Assembly (NCBI RefSeq): GCF_012932215.1 | Contig: NZ_CP048788.1 | Coordinates: 3,162,001 to 3,226,000, forward strand | DNA from: Roseobacter ponti | Lineage (GTDB): Bacteria > Pseudomonadota > Alphaproteobacteria > Rhodobacterales > Rhodobacteraceae | Reading direction: 5' to 3' | Length of the DNA: 64,000 nt | Shown: in pieces, positions 35,070 to 44,560 of the stretch | Numbering within the stretch: the first letter of the stretch is position 1 | Layout of the letters: each line of letters opens with the position of its first letter | Translations under genes and position numbers: made by a program | The notes under the pieces: model-generated | What the model was told of the DNA's origin: nothing | Databases searched by the model: none | Seen by the model: the letters and a program-made list of their open reading frames with translations, nothing else

Positions 35070-36074
35070 ATGACCCTTATGCAAAAATTCCTCGGCGCAA
35101 GCGCCACCCTGGCGCTGAGCGCTGGTGCCGCGCTGGCCGACCCTGCCCTGATCTTTGACCTTGGCGGCAAATTCGACAAATCCTTCAACGAGGCCGCCTT
35201 TAACGGTGCGCAACGCTGGGCAGAAGAAACAGGCGGAACGTTCCTCGAGATCGAACTGCAGTCCGAAGCACAGCGTGAGCAGGCTCTGCGCCGCTTCGCC
35301 GAATCGGGTGCCAACCCGGTCATCACAACAGGCTTCGCTTTTGCCGACCCGGTGAATGCGGTTGCCGGAGACTATCCCGACACCAAATTCGTGAACATCG
35401 ACGGCTGGCTGCCGGAAGTGCCTGCAAACGTGCAGCTCATCGGCTTTCAGGAGCATCAGGGCTCGTACCTCGTGGGCATGATGGCCGCGATGGCATCTGA
35501 AACAGGCACTGTTGGCTTCATCGGTGGTATGGATATCCCACTCATTCGCCACTTTGGCTGCGGATACGCGCAGGGCGTGAAAGCCGTGAACCCCGACGCC
35601 ACGGTGATTGCCAATATGACCGGCACGACACCTGCCGCCTGGAACGACCCGGTGAAAGGCTCAGAGCTCACCAAAGCGCAGATCAGCCAGGGCGCTGACG
35701 TGGTATACGCCGCCGCCGGTGGCACAGGCGTGGGCGTTCTGCAGACCGCGGCTGACGAGGATATCCTGTCGATCGGCGTTGACAGCAACCAGAACCACCT
35801 GCACCCGGGCAAGGTTCTGACGTCAATGCTCAAGCGCGTGGACGTCGCGGTCTATGAGACCATGAAGTCCGGCGGCGATGTTGAAACCGGTGGCTTTACC
35901 GTTCTCGGTCTGGCCGAAGACGGCGTCGGCTATGCGATGGACGACAACAACGCGTCGCTGGTGACCGACGAAATGAAGGCCGCCGTTGAGGAAGCCCGCG
36001 AAAAGATCATCTCCGGTGACCTTGAAGTCGTGGCATATTACGCAAACGACAGCTGCCCTGCACTGGACTTCTGA
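35070..36074 (+). CDS. BMP-family (nucleoside) ABC transporter substrate-binding protein
   Basis: A 334-residue periplasmic protein with a Sec signal peptide (MTLMQKFLGASATLALSAGA, cleavage near ALA-DPA). The BMP/PnrA motif LIFDLGGKFDKSFNEAAF and later FIGGMDIPLIRHFGCGYAQG mark a nucleoside-binding basic-membrane-protein family member. It is not a lipoprotein here. It is the first gene of a four-gene importer (binding protein, ATPase, two permeases). A hairpin separates it from the ATPase gene. Confidence 0.93.
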   Translation: MTLMQKFLGASATLALSAGAALADPALIFDLGGKFDKSFNEAAFNGAQRWAEETGGTFLEIELQSEAQREQALRRFAESGANPVITTGFAFADPVNAVAGDYPDTKFVNIDGWLPEVPANVQLIGFQEHQGSYLVGMMAAMASETGTVGFIGGMDIPLIRHFGCGYAQGVKAVNPDATVIANMTGTTPAAWNDPVKGSELTKAQISQGADVVYAAAGGTGVGVLQTAADEDILSIGVDSNQNHLHPGKVLTSMLKRVDVAVYETMKSGGDVETGGFTVLGLAEDGVGYAMDDNNASLVTDEMKAAVEEAREKIISGDLEVVAYYANDSCPALDF

Positions 36075-36100
36075 TCCGGAGCGCAGCAAGGCTTAAAGCA

Positions 36101-36122
36101 GGCCACGCCACCCGGCGTGGCC
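36101..36122 (+). promoter_or_regulatory. Intercistronic hairpin between binding-protein and ATPase genes
   Basis: GGCCACGCC-ACCC-GGCGTGGCC is a perfect 9-pair stem with a four-base loop, 27 bases after the binding-protein stop and 22 before the ATPase start. There is no T-run. Hairpins at this place often stabilise the highly expressed upstream message and lower transporter expression. Confidence 0.7.
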
Positions 36123-36143
36123 TGTTCCGGATGGGGGTGGCAG

Positions 36144-37670
36144 ATGGCCGATATAGCGCCGGCAATTGAACTGAAAGGCATATCCAAAGCCTTTGGCCCG
36201 GTTCAGGCGAACAAGGACATATCGATCCGTGTTATGCCTGGCACGATCCACGGCATCATAGGCGAGAACGGCGCGGGTAAATCCACGCTGATGTCGATCC
36301 TCTACGGCTTTTACAAAGCCGACAAAGGCGAGATTTTTATCGCCGGTAAAAAAACCGAAATCCCCGACAGCCAGGCCGCGATTTCAGCAGGCATCGGCAT
36401 GGTGTTCCAACACTTCAAACTGGTTGAGAATTTCACGGTGCTTGAGAACATTATTCTGGGTGCGGAAGACGGCGGCCTGCTGCGCCCCTCGCTTGCCAAG
36501 GCGCGCAGGTCGCTGCTGGAGCTTGAACGGGAATACGGGCTGAACGTGGACCCTGACGCGGTCATTGAAGAGATCGGCGTCGGCATGCAGCAGCGCGTCG
36601 AGATACTCAAGGCGCTCTACCGGCGCGCGGATATTCTGATCCTCGATGAGCCGACGGGCGTACTGACCCCCGCCGAGGCAGATCAGCTTTTCCGCATCCT
36701 CGGGCGGCTGCGCGAGGAAGGCAAAACCATCATTCTGATCACGCACAAACTGCGCGAGATCATGGAAGCCACGGATACCGTGAGCGTGATGCGGCGCGGT
36801 GAGATGACGGCAACGGTGAAAACATCCGAGACTTCTCCGGCCGAACTTGCTGAGCTGATGGTCGGACGCAAGGTCCTGTTGCGCGTCGATAAAACACCCG
36901 CGACGCCGGGTAACGTGGTCCTGGACATCAGGGGCCTGAAAGTCGTTGATGATCAGGGAGTTGAGCGTGTCAAAGGCATCGATCTGCAGGTCCGTGCGGG
37001 CGAGATTGTCGGCATCGCCGGCGTCGCTGGCAACGGCCAGTCAGAACTGCTCGAGGTGCTTGGTGGCTATGCGGATGCGACCGGCGACGTCACTCTGAAC
37101 GGGCAGCCGCTGGACCTGAGCGGCAGGCACTCCGACGGGCGTTCGCGTCGCACACGCGGCATCGGCCACGTGCCTGAAGACCGGCAGCGTGAAGGGCTGA
37201 TCATGGATTTCGCCGCCTGGGAGAACACCGCCTTTGGCTATCACCGGTCAGAGGCCTATCAGTCGGGCATGCTGCTCAACAACGCCGCGATCCGCAGCGA
37301 TACCGAAGGCAAGATGCAGCGCTTTGACGTGCGCCCGCCTGATCCGGCGCTCGCCGCCAAAAGCTTTTCCGGCGGCAACCAGCAAAAGATCGTGCTGGCC
37401 CGCGAGATCGAACGTAACCCCGATCTGCTGCTGGTGGGTCAGCCCACCCGCGGCGTCGATATCGGCGCCATCGAATTTATTCACCAGCAGATCGTGGCTC
37501 TGCGCGATCAGGGCAAAGCTATTCTGCTGGTCTCGGTAGAGCTGGAGGAAATCCTGGCGCTGGCGGACCGCGTGGCCGTGATGTTTGACGGCCATATCAT
37601 GGGCGAACGCCTGTCTGCCGAGACGGACGAGAAAGAACTGGGCCTGCTGATGGCCGGTGTGGGGGGCTGA
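36144..37670 (+). CDS. Nucleoside ABC transporter ATP-binding protein (double NBD)
   Basis: A 508-residue ATPase with two nucleotide-binding domains. The first has GENGAGKST, VGMQQRVEILKALYRRADIL and LDEPTGVLTP. The second has the degenerate P-loop GVAGNGQSELLE, SFSGGNQQKIVLARE and GQPTRGVDIGA. This pattern is normal for sugar/nucleoside importers. The ATG at 36144 has a GGGGGTGG site; a GTG at 36117 lies within the hairpin and is unlikely. Permease genes follow directly. Confidence 0.95.
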   Translation: MADIAPAIELKGISKAFGPVQANKDISIRVMPGTIHGIIGENGAGKSTLMSILYGFYKADKGEIFIAGKKTEIPDSQAAISAGIGMVFQHFKLVENFTVLENIILGAEDGGLLRPSLAKARRSLLELEREYGLNVDPDAVIEEIGVGMQQRVEILKALYRRADILILDEPTGVLTPAEADQLFRILGRLREEGKTIILITHKLREIMEATDTVSVMRRGEMTATVKTSETSPAELAELMVGRKVLLRVDKTPATPGNVVLDIRGLKVVDDQGVERVKGIDLQVRAGEIVGIAGVAGNGQSELLEVLGGYADATGDVTLNGQPLDLSGRHSDGRSRRTRGIGHVPEDRQREGLIMDFAAWENTAFGYHRSEAYQSGMLLNNAAIRSDTEGKMQRFDVRPPDPALAAKSFSGGNQQKIVLAREIERNPDLLLVGQPTRGVDIGAIEFIHQQIVALRDQGKAILLVSVELEEILALADRVAVMFDGHIMGERLSAETDEKELGLLMAGVGG

Positions 37671-37674
37671 AGAG

Positions 37675-38769
37675 ATGGATGTGGTTCCAAAGTGGGCTGA
37701 GGTCATTCTCGTGCCGCTCATCTCGCTGATCCTCGCGGCGATCCTTTCCGCGCTGGTCATTCTGGCGATTGGCGAAGACCCGGTGGCCGCGGTCAACCTG
37801 ATGATCACGGGCGCGCTCGGCAGCACCTACGGCTGGGGCTATACCCTTTATTACGCAACGAATTTTCTCTTTACCGGGCTCGCGGTGTCAGTCGCTTTTC
37901 ACGCGGGACTTTTTAACATTGGCGGTGAGGGTCAGGCGATGCTGGGCGGGCTCGGCGTGGCGCTGGCCTGCCTTCTGGTGCCCTGGCCGCACTGGACCAT
38001 CGCGCTGCTGGCCGCGACCCTGGCGGCAGCGCTTTTCGGGGCGGCCTGGGCGGCCATCCCCGCGTATCTGCAGGCAAGGCGCGGCAGCCATATCGTGATC
38101 ACCACGATCATGTTCAACTTCATCGCCGCTGCCGTTCTCAACTATGTGCTGGTCAATCTGATGCGCCCGGCGGGCAGTATGGATCCGGCCACTGCGCGCT
38201 TTCCCGAGGCAGTTCACCTGCCCACGCTGCATGACATCCTCGGTGTGGTCGGCATCGAATTCTCCAAATCGGCTCCCGCGAATGTAACCTTTCTCATCGC
38301 CATTCTGGCCTGCGTACTGGTCTGGCTGCTGCTCTGGCGCACCTGGCTCGGATATGAAATCCGCAGCTATGGCAAATCGGAATCCGCTGCGAAATACGCC
38401 GGCATCTCGCCCTTTGCCATCACCATGATCGCAATGCTGATATCCGGCGGGCTGGCGGGTATGATGGCGATCAATAACGTCATGGGCGAGGCCGAACGGC
38501 TGGTGCTGAACGCTGTCGAGGGTGCGGGTTTCATCGGCATCGCCGTGGCGCTGATGGGCCGCAATCATCCGTTCGGCGTGTTCCTGGCAGCGATCCTCTT
38601 CGGGTTTCTTTATCAGGGCGGGGCGGAACTGGCCCTCTGGACGTCAATCCCGCGGGAACTCATTGTCGTCATCCAGGCGCTGATCATCCTCTTTACCGGC
38701 GCGCTCGATAACATGGTGCGCATGCCGCTGGAGCGTCTCTTTCTGATGATCCGCCGGGGGAATGCCTGA
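37675..38769 (+). CDS. Nucleoside ABC transporter permease 1
   Basis: A 364-residue membrane protein of the BPD_transp_2 family with about ten helices. HAGLFNIGGEGQAMLGGLGV is the family motif near residue 75, and the EAA-like loop is at SYGKSESAAKYAGISPFA. It is larger than permease 2, as usual for the first subunit of this heterodimer. It starts four bases after the ATPase stop and overlaps permease 2 by one base (TGATG). Confidence 0.94.
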   Translation: MDVVPKWAEVILVPLISLILAAILSALVILAIGEDPVAAVNLMITGALGSTYGWGYTLYYATNFLFTGLAVSVAFHAGLFNIGGEGQAMLGGLGVALACLLVPWPHWTIALLAATLAAALFGAAWAAIPAYLQARRGSHIVITTIMFNFIAAAVLNYVLVNLMRPAGSMDPATARFPEAVHLPTLHDILGVVGIEFSKSAPANVTFLIAILACVLVWLLLWRTWLGYEIRSYGKSESAAKYAGISPFAITMIAMLISGGLAGMMAINNVMGEAERLVLNAVEGAGFIGIAVALMGRNHPFGVFLAAILFGFLYQGGAELALWTSIPRELIVVIQALIILFTGALDNMVRMPLERLFLMIRRGNA

Positions 38770-39737
38770 TGGATTTCCTCACTGTCATCCAGCTCCTCGA
38801 CAGCACCGTGCGCCTTGCCACGCCGCTTCTGCTGGCCTGTCTGGCCGGGCTTTTTTCCGAACGTGCAGGCATTTTCGACATCGGGCTTGAGGGCAAAATG
38901 CTGGCGGCTGCGTTTTTCTCCGCCGCCGTGGCCGCCCTTACCGGCTCTGTCTGGGTCGGGCTGCTTGCGGGGATCGGGGCGTCGGTGGCGCTCAGTCTGC
39001 TGCACGGTCTGGCGTCGATCACCTTCCGCGGCAACCAGCTGATCTCCGGCGTGGCCATCAACTTTCTGGCCGCAGGTCTTACCGTGCTTATTGCACAGGA
39101 CTGGTTTTCGCAGGGCGGACGCACGCCCTCGCTGATGGGTGGCGCGCGGTTTGAGCCGATCACCCTGCCCTTCGCCGATGCGCTGGCAGATGTTCCCTTC
39201 CTCGGACCTGTCTACGCCGAGTTGATCTCAGGCCATTCAATCCTCGTTTATCTCGCCTTCCTGACCGTACCGGTCACCTGGTGGGTTCTTTTCCGGACAC
39301 GTTTCGGGCTGCGCCTGCGCGCGGTGGGTGAAAACCCGGCCGCGGTCGACACGGCGGGCGTCTCGGTCATCGGGCTGCGCTACGCTGCGGTGGTGATCTG
39401 CGGCGTGCTCTGCGGCATTGCCGGCGCCTACCTGTCCACCGCCCTGCAGGCCGGTTTCGTCAAAGACATGTCCGCCGGGCGCGGCTTTATCGCGCTGGCG
39501 GCCCTGATATTCGCAAAATGGCGGCCCTGGCACGCGCTTTATGCCACGCTGCTCTTTGGCCTTTTCGGGGCACTGGAAACCCGCCAGGATGTCATCACCG
39601 CCGTGATCGGCATCAAGGTCCAGGGCCAGGTGCTTGGCGCGCTGCCCTATGTCATGACCGTCATTATTCTCGCCGGTTTTGTCGGCAAAGCAATCCCGCC
39701 GCGTGCGGGCGGACAACCATACGTAAAAGAACGCTGA
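38769..39737 (+). CDS. Nucleoside ABC transporter permease 2
   Basis: A 322-residue BPD_transp_2 permease. ERAGIFDIGLEGKMLAAAFF corresponds to the family motif, and the coupling loop is RAVGENPAAVDTAGVSVIGL. With permease 1 it forms the translocation path for nucleosides brought by the BMP binding protein. Stop-start overlap TGATG with permease 1. The importer operon ends here; the next gene is 94 bases away and unrelated. Confidence 0.94.
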   Translation: MDFLTVIQLLDSTVRLATPLLLACLAGLFSERAGIFDIGLEGKMLAAAFFSAAVAALTGSVWVGLLAGIGASVALSLLHGLASITFRGNQLISGVAINFLAAGLTVLIAQDWFSQGGRTPSLMGGARFEPITLPFADALADVPFLGPVYAELISGHSILVYLAFLTVPVTWWVLFRTRFGLRLRAVGENPAAVDTAGVSVIGLRYAAVVICGVLCGIAGAYLSTALQAGFVKDMSAGRGFIALAALIFAKWRPWHALYATLLFGLFGALETRQDVITAVIGIKVQGQVLGALPYVMTVIILAGFVGKAIPPRAGGQPYVKER

Positions 39738-39830
39738 CGGATAAGGCCAGTCTGAGGATTGCGTCAGTCCTGTTTTCTGCACAGCGGCAAGACCCATTGA
39801 TTTTGAAGCCCGCGGGGCCTAACACAAGCC

Positions 39831-40742
39831 ATGCAAATTTACCTGCCCATCGCCGAGGTTTCGGTCAATGCCTTCCTGTTGCTGGGCCTTGGCGGCATCG
39901 TGGGCGTGCTGTCCGGCATGTTTGGCGTCGGCGGCGGGTTCCTGATGACACCGCTGCTGTTCTTTATCGGCATCCCGCCTGCTGTGGCCGTTGCAACCGA
40001 AGCCAACCAGATCGTGGCTTCGTCTTTTTCCGGCGTGCTTGCGCACCTGAAGCGAAAGACGGTGGATCTCCGAATGGGCACAGTGCTGCTCATAGGCGGC
40101 CTCATAGGTGCCGCCCTCGGCGTCATTGTATTTAATTACCTCAAGGCGCAGGGTCAGGTCGATCTGCTGGTCAAGCTTTGTTATGTGGTTTTCCTCGGCA
40201 TCATCGGCGGGCTGATGTTTTTCGAAAGCCTGCGTGCGATCCGCAACACCAAGCGCGGTAAGGCGCCCCAGCGCAAGAAACACAACTGGATCCACGGGCT
40301 GCCGTTCAAGATGCGCTTCCGTGTTTCGGGCCTTTATATCTCGGTCATCCCACCGGTTATCGTTGGCATCTGTGTGGGTATTCTCGCTGCAATCATGGGT
40401 GTGGGTGGCGGTTTCATCATGGTGCCTGCGATGATTTATCTGCTCGGCATGCCGACCAAAGTTGTGGTCGGCACTTCCCTCTTCCAGATCATATTTGTCA
40501 CCGCCTTTACCACCATGCTTCACGCGACGACGAACTTCACCGTCGACGTTGTGCTGGCGGTTCTGTTGCTGGTCGGCGGTGTTATCGGCGCGCAGATCGG
40601 CACCAGGATCGGCGTCAAACTGAAAGCAGAACAGCTGCGCATCCTGCTGGCAATCATGGTGCTGGCAGTCTGCGGCAAGCTGGCACTGGATCTGCTGATC
40701 ATGCCGGCCGAGCTCTATTCCATCGCGGAAGGGGGTCATTGA
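39831..40742 (+). CDS. TauE/SafE-family sulfite exporter-like permease
   Basis: A 303-residue membrane protein with eight to nine helices. The duplicated signature is GMFGVGGGFLMTPLLFFIGI near residue 30 and IMGVGGGFIMVPAMIYLLG near residue 190. TSUP members export sulfite, sulfoacetate or other organosulfur anions. The substrate is open, but export of a sulfur anion would suit a marine organosulfur degrader. Its stop overlaps the TIGR02186 gene (TGATG), a pairing I know from Rhodobacterales. Confidence 0.92.
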   Translation: MQIYLPIAEVSVNAFLLLGLGGIVGVLSGMFGVGGGFLMTPLLFFIGIPPAVAVATEANQIVASSFSGVLAHLKRKTVDLRMGTVLLIGGLIGAALGVIVFNYLKAQGQVDLLVKLCYVVFLGIIGGLMFFESLRAIRNTKRGKAPQRKKHNWIHGLPFKMRFRVSGLYISVIPPVIVGICVGILAAIMGVGGGFIMVPAMIYLLGMPTKVVVGTSLFQIIFVTAFTTMLHATTNFTVDVVLAVLLLVGGVIGAQIGTRIGVKLKAEQLRILLAIMVLAVCGKLALDLLIMPAELYSIAEGGH

Positions 40743-41500
40743 TGCGCATCGCGGCCCTTCTTCTGGCACTGATCGCCGGCCTGCCTGTCCTGGCCGAAGA
40801 AGTGGTGCTTGGCCTGAGCAAGGATACGGTCTCGATCAATACGAGCTTTGACGGCTCCGAAATCCTGATTTTTGGCGCGGTCAAACGCGAGGCCCCTATT
40901 CAGGATGATCCGCGGCTTCAGGTCATCGTGACTGTCTCGGGCCCCGAAGAGACTTTTACCGTGCGCCGCAAGGAAAAACGGTTCGGCATCTGGGTGAACA
41001 CCGACGCTGTCGAGGTCGACAGTGCGCCGAGCTTTTATGCTGTCTCAAGCAGCACGGTTCTGGGACTGTCCATCAGCGATACCGAAGATCTGCGCCACCG
41101 CGTTTCGATCCCGCGGGCGATCCGGTCGGTGGGCGCGCCCGATACCATTGCCGATGCCACCCGGTTCACGGATGCGCTGATCCGGATCAAATCGCGCTCT
41201 AACCAGTATCAGCTCAACGAAGGCACTGTCAGCGTCGATGAGCAGACGTTGTTTCGCACCGCCATCGAACTGCCCGCCGCCCTCACCGAGGGCGACTATC
41301 AGACCCGCATTTTCCTGACCCGCGGGGGTGAGGTGGTATCGCAGTATGAGACCAGCATTTACGTCCGCAAAGTGGGCCTTGAACGCTGGCTTTTCCGGCT
41401 GTCCCGGGAAAATGCGCTGATGTACGGCCTGATGTCGCTGGCCATTGCCATCGGCGCCGGCTGGGCGGCCTCGGCCGTGTTCCGGATGTTTCGGGCCTGA
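40742..41500 (+). CDS. TIGR02186-family membrane-anchored periplasmic protein
   Basis: A 252-residue protein with a signal peptide (MRIAALLLALIAGLPVLAEE) and a C-terminal TM helix (LMYGLMSLAIAIGAGWAASA). In between is a beta-rich periplasmic domain (VVLGLSKDTVSINTSFDGSE). The family is found almost only beside TauE/SafE genes in alphaproteobacteria and has no assigned function; an accessory role in that exporter is inferred from coupling. The TTG at 40739 is a less likely start than the ATG at 40742. Confidence 0.88.
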   Translation: MRIAALLLALIAGLPVLAEEVVLGLSKDTVSINTSFDGSEILIFGAVKREAPIQDDPRLQVIVTVSGPEETFTVRRKEKRFGIWVNTDAVEVDSAPSFYAVSSSTVLGLSISDTEDLRHRVSIPRAIRSVGAPDTIADATRFTDALIRIKSRSNQYQLNEGTVSVDEQTLFRTAIELPAALTEGDYQTRIFLTRGGEVVSQYETSIYVRKVGLERWLFRLSRENALMYGLMSLAIAIGAGWAASAVFRMFRA

Positions 41501-41502
41501 GC

Positions 41503-42204
41503 CTATCCGCGCCCGATATAGGGCATCGTTGTCGCCATCACCGTCATGAACTGCACGTTGGCCTCCGCAGGCATCTGAGCCATGTGCAGCACGGAACGCG
41601 CGGCGTTTGATACATCCATCGTTTCAGTGCCCGGCTGGGTCTTTTTCAGCTCTGCCAGCAACGCTGTTTCAGCGTTGCCGATATCGATCTGTCCGCAGGC
41701 GATGCCAAAGGGCCGCCCGTCCAGCGAGAGCGTTTTTGTCAGCCCGGTCACTGCGTGTTTGGTCGTGGTGTAGCACACCGAGTTCGGCCGCGGGACATAG
41801 GCCGAGAGCGACCCGTTATTGATGATCCGCCCGCCCTGCGGGTCCTGGCGGCGCATCTGCCGGAAAGCGAGGCGCGCGGCAATAAACATGCCGCCAATGT
41901 TGACGTTCATTACCTGAGTCCAGTCGTCCAGATCAATCTCGTCGATGGTGCCCGGTGTGCCGAAAAGGCCCGCGTTGTTGAAAAGCACATCAAGGTGCCC
42001 GAAGCTGTCAAAAGCCGCCTGCATTCCGGCAGCATCGGTCACATCAGCAGGCATCGGCACGGCGGTGCTGTAGCCTTCTGCCAGCGCCTCTAAAGGTTCG
42101 GACCGGCGGGCGATCAGCCCTACGCGCCAGCCCTCCTGAAGAAAGAGCTCAGCGGTGGCATGGCCGATACCGGAACTGGCCCCGGTGATGATGATCGATT
42201 TCAT
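41503..42204 (-). CDS. Short-chain dehydrogenase/reductase
   Basis: A 233-residue classical SDR. The TGASSGIG cofactor loop (residues 7-14), NNAG, the catalytic Ser in NNGSLSAY, and YTTTKHA (Tyr and Lys) are all present. The Arg pair in LIARRSEPLEAL suggests NADPH. The substrate is unknown. Its start overlaps the stop of the RecD-like gene by four bases, so the two are cotranscribed. Confidence 0.9.
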   Translation of the reverse strand: MKSIIITGASSGIGHATAELFLQEGWRVGLIARRSEPLEALAEGYSTAVPMPADVTDAAGMQAAFDSFGHLDVLFNNAGLFGTPGTIDEIDLDDWTQVMNVNIGGMFIAARLAFRQMRRQDPQGGRIINNGSLSAYVPRPNSVCYTTTKHAVTGLTKTLSLDGRPFGIACGQIDIGNAETALLAELKKTQPGTETMDVSNAARSVLHMAQMPAEANVQFMTVMATTMPYIGRG

Positions 42205-43742
42205 AGTGTTTCCTCCGGGTCGGGTTGAGACAGGGTAAGCGGTGCAGCCGGCACCGCGCGCAGATCGTCAACGCGCAGCGCGCCTGAGGGTTTGGCCAGC
42301 CGGTTGCGCACAACCCAGATCAGCCTTTCCTGCGCGCGGGTGATCGCGACATAGACAAGACGCTTCCAGAGCGGTTGCCCTGCCTCAGAGCGCCCCATAC
42401 GCGCGGCGGCGTAAAGATCCGGCGCGAAGACCTGAACGGTATCCCACTGACTGCCCTGCGCTTTGTGGATCGTGACGGCCGCCCCGTGCAGAAAGGTGGC
42501 CCCCATGCTGGCGGCGAAGGGAATAAAGGGCTCTTCCTCACCGGGTTTTTCAATCTTTACGATGGAGGCGGCAGAGACCTGCGGGTCTTCGGCCCCCATC
42601 ACATGCAGACGACTGAAACCGCGCTTGCGGCCTTCACCGAGGTAGATTACCTGCGCGCCTTTGATAAGACCGCGCGCCTCCAGATCGAGGCGTTTTTTGC
42701 GGTGTTTGAGCGGCAGTTCCAGCCCGTCGCAGATCAGCGGCTCTCCCTCCAGAAGCGAGTCCTCAGGGGCCCCGTGCACGTTGCGAAATGCGTTAATCAG
42801 CCGGATGCGCGTGGCGTTGCGCCAGACAAGCACCGGGCTGCGCGCCATCAGATCGACCTCGACCCGGCTGCCCCAGACCACCCGCTCATCGCGGGCGGCG
42901 GTTTCCTCAATCATGCGCTCAAACTGCTCAAACTGCAGGTCAGGATCCGAGAGTGCGTGGGCGAGATCAAGGATCGGGTTGTCAGCGTCCTGCCGGTGGA
43001 TGCGGCTGAGGGTCAGCACACGTCGCTCTGGCAGCTTGTCGAACACCATGGTGCCTGACTGGTTCACCGGGGCCAGCTGCGCCGGATCGCCAAAAAGCAG
43101 CAGCGTCGGGAAAATCTCCTGCAGATCTTCGAACTGGCGATCGTCCAGCATGGAGGATTCGTCGATAAAGCCGATATCAAGCGGCTCTTCGCGGCGTTTC
43201 CAGCCGGTGATAAAATCTGACCCGCGCAGGCCGGCTGCCGCCAGCGCACCGGGGATTGACTTGTTGCCGGCGTAAAAGACCTCGGCCCGGTTGAGCGCTT
43301 CAGGCGTCAGCCCGTCGATCTCGGGCCGTTCACCGTTGCCTGCGAGCCACTCGGCGATGCGTTCGTATTCCGGGTCGTAGACCGGCGTATAAAGTATCCG
43401 GTGGATGGTCGTCGCGGGTACCCCGCGCAGGCGCAGAACGGACGCTGCCTTGTTGGTTGGCGCAAGGATCGCAAGCGTGCGTTTGTCCTTACGTTTGCGG
43501 CTTTCATAATCGCCCGAGACGACCTCGACACCCGCCTCCTGCAGCGCTTTGTAAAGCTCGGCCAGCAGCATTGTCTTGCCTGATCCGGCCTTGCCGGTCA
43601 CCGCGAGAACGGAGGCATCGGTGCCCCTGGGCGGCATTAGCAACTGGTCATCCAGATTGACGCCGGCACTGCGCAAGAGCTCGGCAACGCTGTCATAGGC
43701 CTGGGCCTGGTCGTCGGAAAATGTAAGGGCGGGAACGGTCAT
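42201..43742 (-). CDS. RecD-like superfamily 1 helicase
   Basis: A 513-residue SF1 helicase. The Walker A motif is TGKAGSGKT (about residues 49-57), the Walker B is GFIDESSML, and TIHKAQGSQWD is motif V. YVAITRAQERLIWVV is the UvrD/RecD-type C-terminus. It resembles the stand-alone RecD-like/AAA_30 group, without RecBC in the neighbourhood. A conserved insertion with charged residues (EVVSGDYESRKRKDKRTL) follows motif I. Probably acts in DNA repair or end processing. Confidence 0.88.
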   Translation of the reverse strand: MTVPALTFSDDQAQAYDSVAELLRSAGVNLDDQLLMPPRGTDASVLAVTGKAGSGKTMLLAELYKALQEAGVEVVSGDYESRKRKDKRTLAILAPTNKAASVLRLRGVPATTIHRILYTPVYDPEYERIAEWLAGNGERPEIDGLTPEALNRAEVFYAGNKSIPGALAAAGLRGSDFITGWKRREEPLDIGFIDESSMLDDRQFEDLQEIFPTLLLFGDPAQLAPVNQSGTMVFDKLPERRVLTLSRIHRQDADNPILDLAHALSDPDLQFEQFERMIEETAARDERVVWGSRVEVDLMARSPVLVWRNATRIRLINAFRNVHGAPEDSLLEGEPLICDGLELPLKHRKKRLDLEARGLIKGAQVIYLGEGRKRGFSRLHVMGAEDPQVSAASIVKIEKPGEEEPFIPFAASMGATFLHGAAVTIHKAQGSQWDTVQVFAPDLYAAARMGRSEAGQPLWKRLVYVAITRAQERLIWVVRNRLAKPSGALRVDDLRAVPAAPLTLSQPDPEETL

Positions 43743-43837
43743 GGCGCGACCCTACAGGCGGTCCGCGCCGGGGGCCAGACGTGTCGTACTGCAGCACCCC
43801 GCAGGCAGAAACCGTCCGGCCCCGGTCGTCTGCAGGT

Positions 43838-44476
43838 TCAGCCTGTGCGGGCGAGACCAGGGGCGGAAACGGTGCCAAAAGCGCGCTCAAACCACATGCG
43901 GGACATCTTTGGCGAAATGCCGGCACGCCGGGCAACTTTGGCCTGGGCGTCGGGGCTGAATTCCCAAAGGCCGACACTGATCCTGTCGCGACCTTCGCCC
44001 TCGCTGCCGAGCACCTCAGGTGAGGAGCCGATCATCCGGTAAATACGGACCATGCGCGCATCAAAGACGCCAACGAAATGGCGCACGCCAAAGCCGTTCA
44101 TGATCTCGCCACCACCCAGCATCAGGGCCGCCGCGACAGTGCCGGGGGCATCGCGGTTCAGACAAAAGCGCGTGCATTCCCAGATCAGAGGGCTGGTGAT
44201 CGTGCCCCCGCCCATCAGGTCAGTAAAATGATCGTTCACCATCGTGCGTTCGGTCGTCGGCAGGAACCGCATGGAGCCGCCATGGGTGCCATCGGGTTTT
44301 TCCCAGATCACATAAAGCGGGTTCAGAGCATCGTATTCGTCTTTTTCCAGACCATCGGCATCAATCGTGACGTCCCAGGCCAGCCGGGTTTTGAACTGAT
44401 CGGCACGGTCGCGGAACATGGTTTCCGCCAGAAGCGGGAACTGCGAAAGCTGGTCTGCGTAAAGATAGCGAAGCAT
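43838..44476 (-). CDS. luxI: Acyl-homoserine-lactone synthase (LuxI family)
   Basis: A 212-residue LuxI-type synthase. Family residues are seen in the N-terminal MFRDRADQFKTRLAWDV (Arg and Trp), the MRFLPT strand, and ECTRFCL (Glu and Arg of the E-x-x-R-F motif). It makes N-acyl-homoserine lactone from S-adenosylmethionine and an acyl carrier protein chain. AAGGA lies nine bases ahead of the ATG. It sits 119 bases downstream of luxR on the same strand, with a palindrome in between. Confidence 0.93.
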   Translation of the reverse strand: MLRYLYADQLSQFPLLAETMFRDRADQFKTRLAWDVTIDADGLEKDEYDALNPLYVIWEKPDGTHGGSMRFLPTTERTMVNDHFTDLMGGGTITSPLIWECTRFCLNRDAPGTVAAALMLGGGEIMNGFGVRHFVGVFDARMVRIYRMIGSSPEVLGSEGEGRDRISVGLWEFSPDAQAKVARRAGISPKMSRMWFERAFGTVSAPGLARTG

Positions 44477-44540
44477 CGTGTCATTTCCTTCGGTTGCGGG
44501 GAGTGCATGACCGGAAGGATGACGGAGAGGGGCTTAATGC

Positions 44541-44555
44541 CTGCCAACCTGGCAG
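44541..44555. promoter_or_regulatory. Candidate lux-type box upstream of luxI
   Basis: CTGCCA-ACC-TGGCAG is a perfect 6+6 inverted repeat, 64 bases ahead of the luxI start codon. The CTG...CAG ends are in keeping with LuxR-type half-sites. Binding by the LuxR encoded just upstream is inferred. Confidence 0.55.
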
Positions 44556-44560
44556 ATCGC

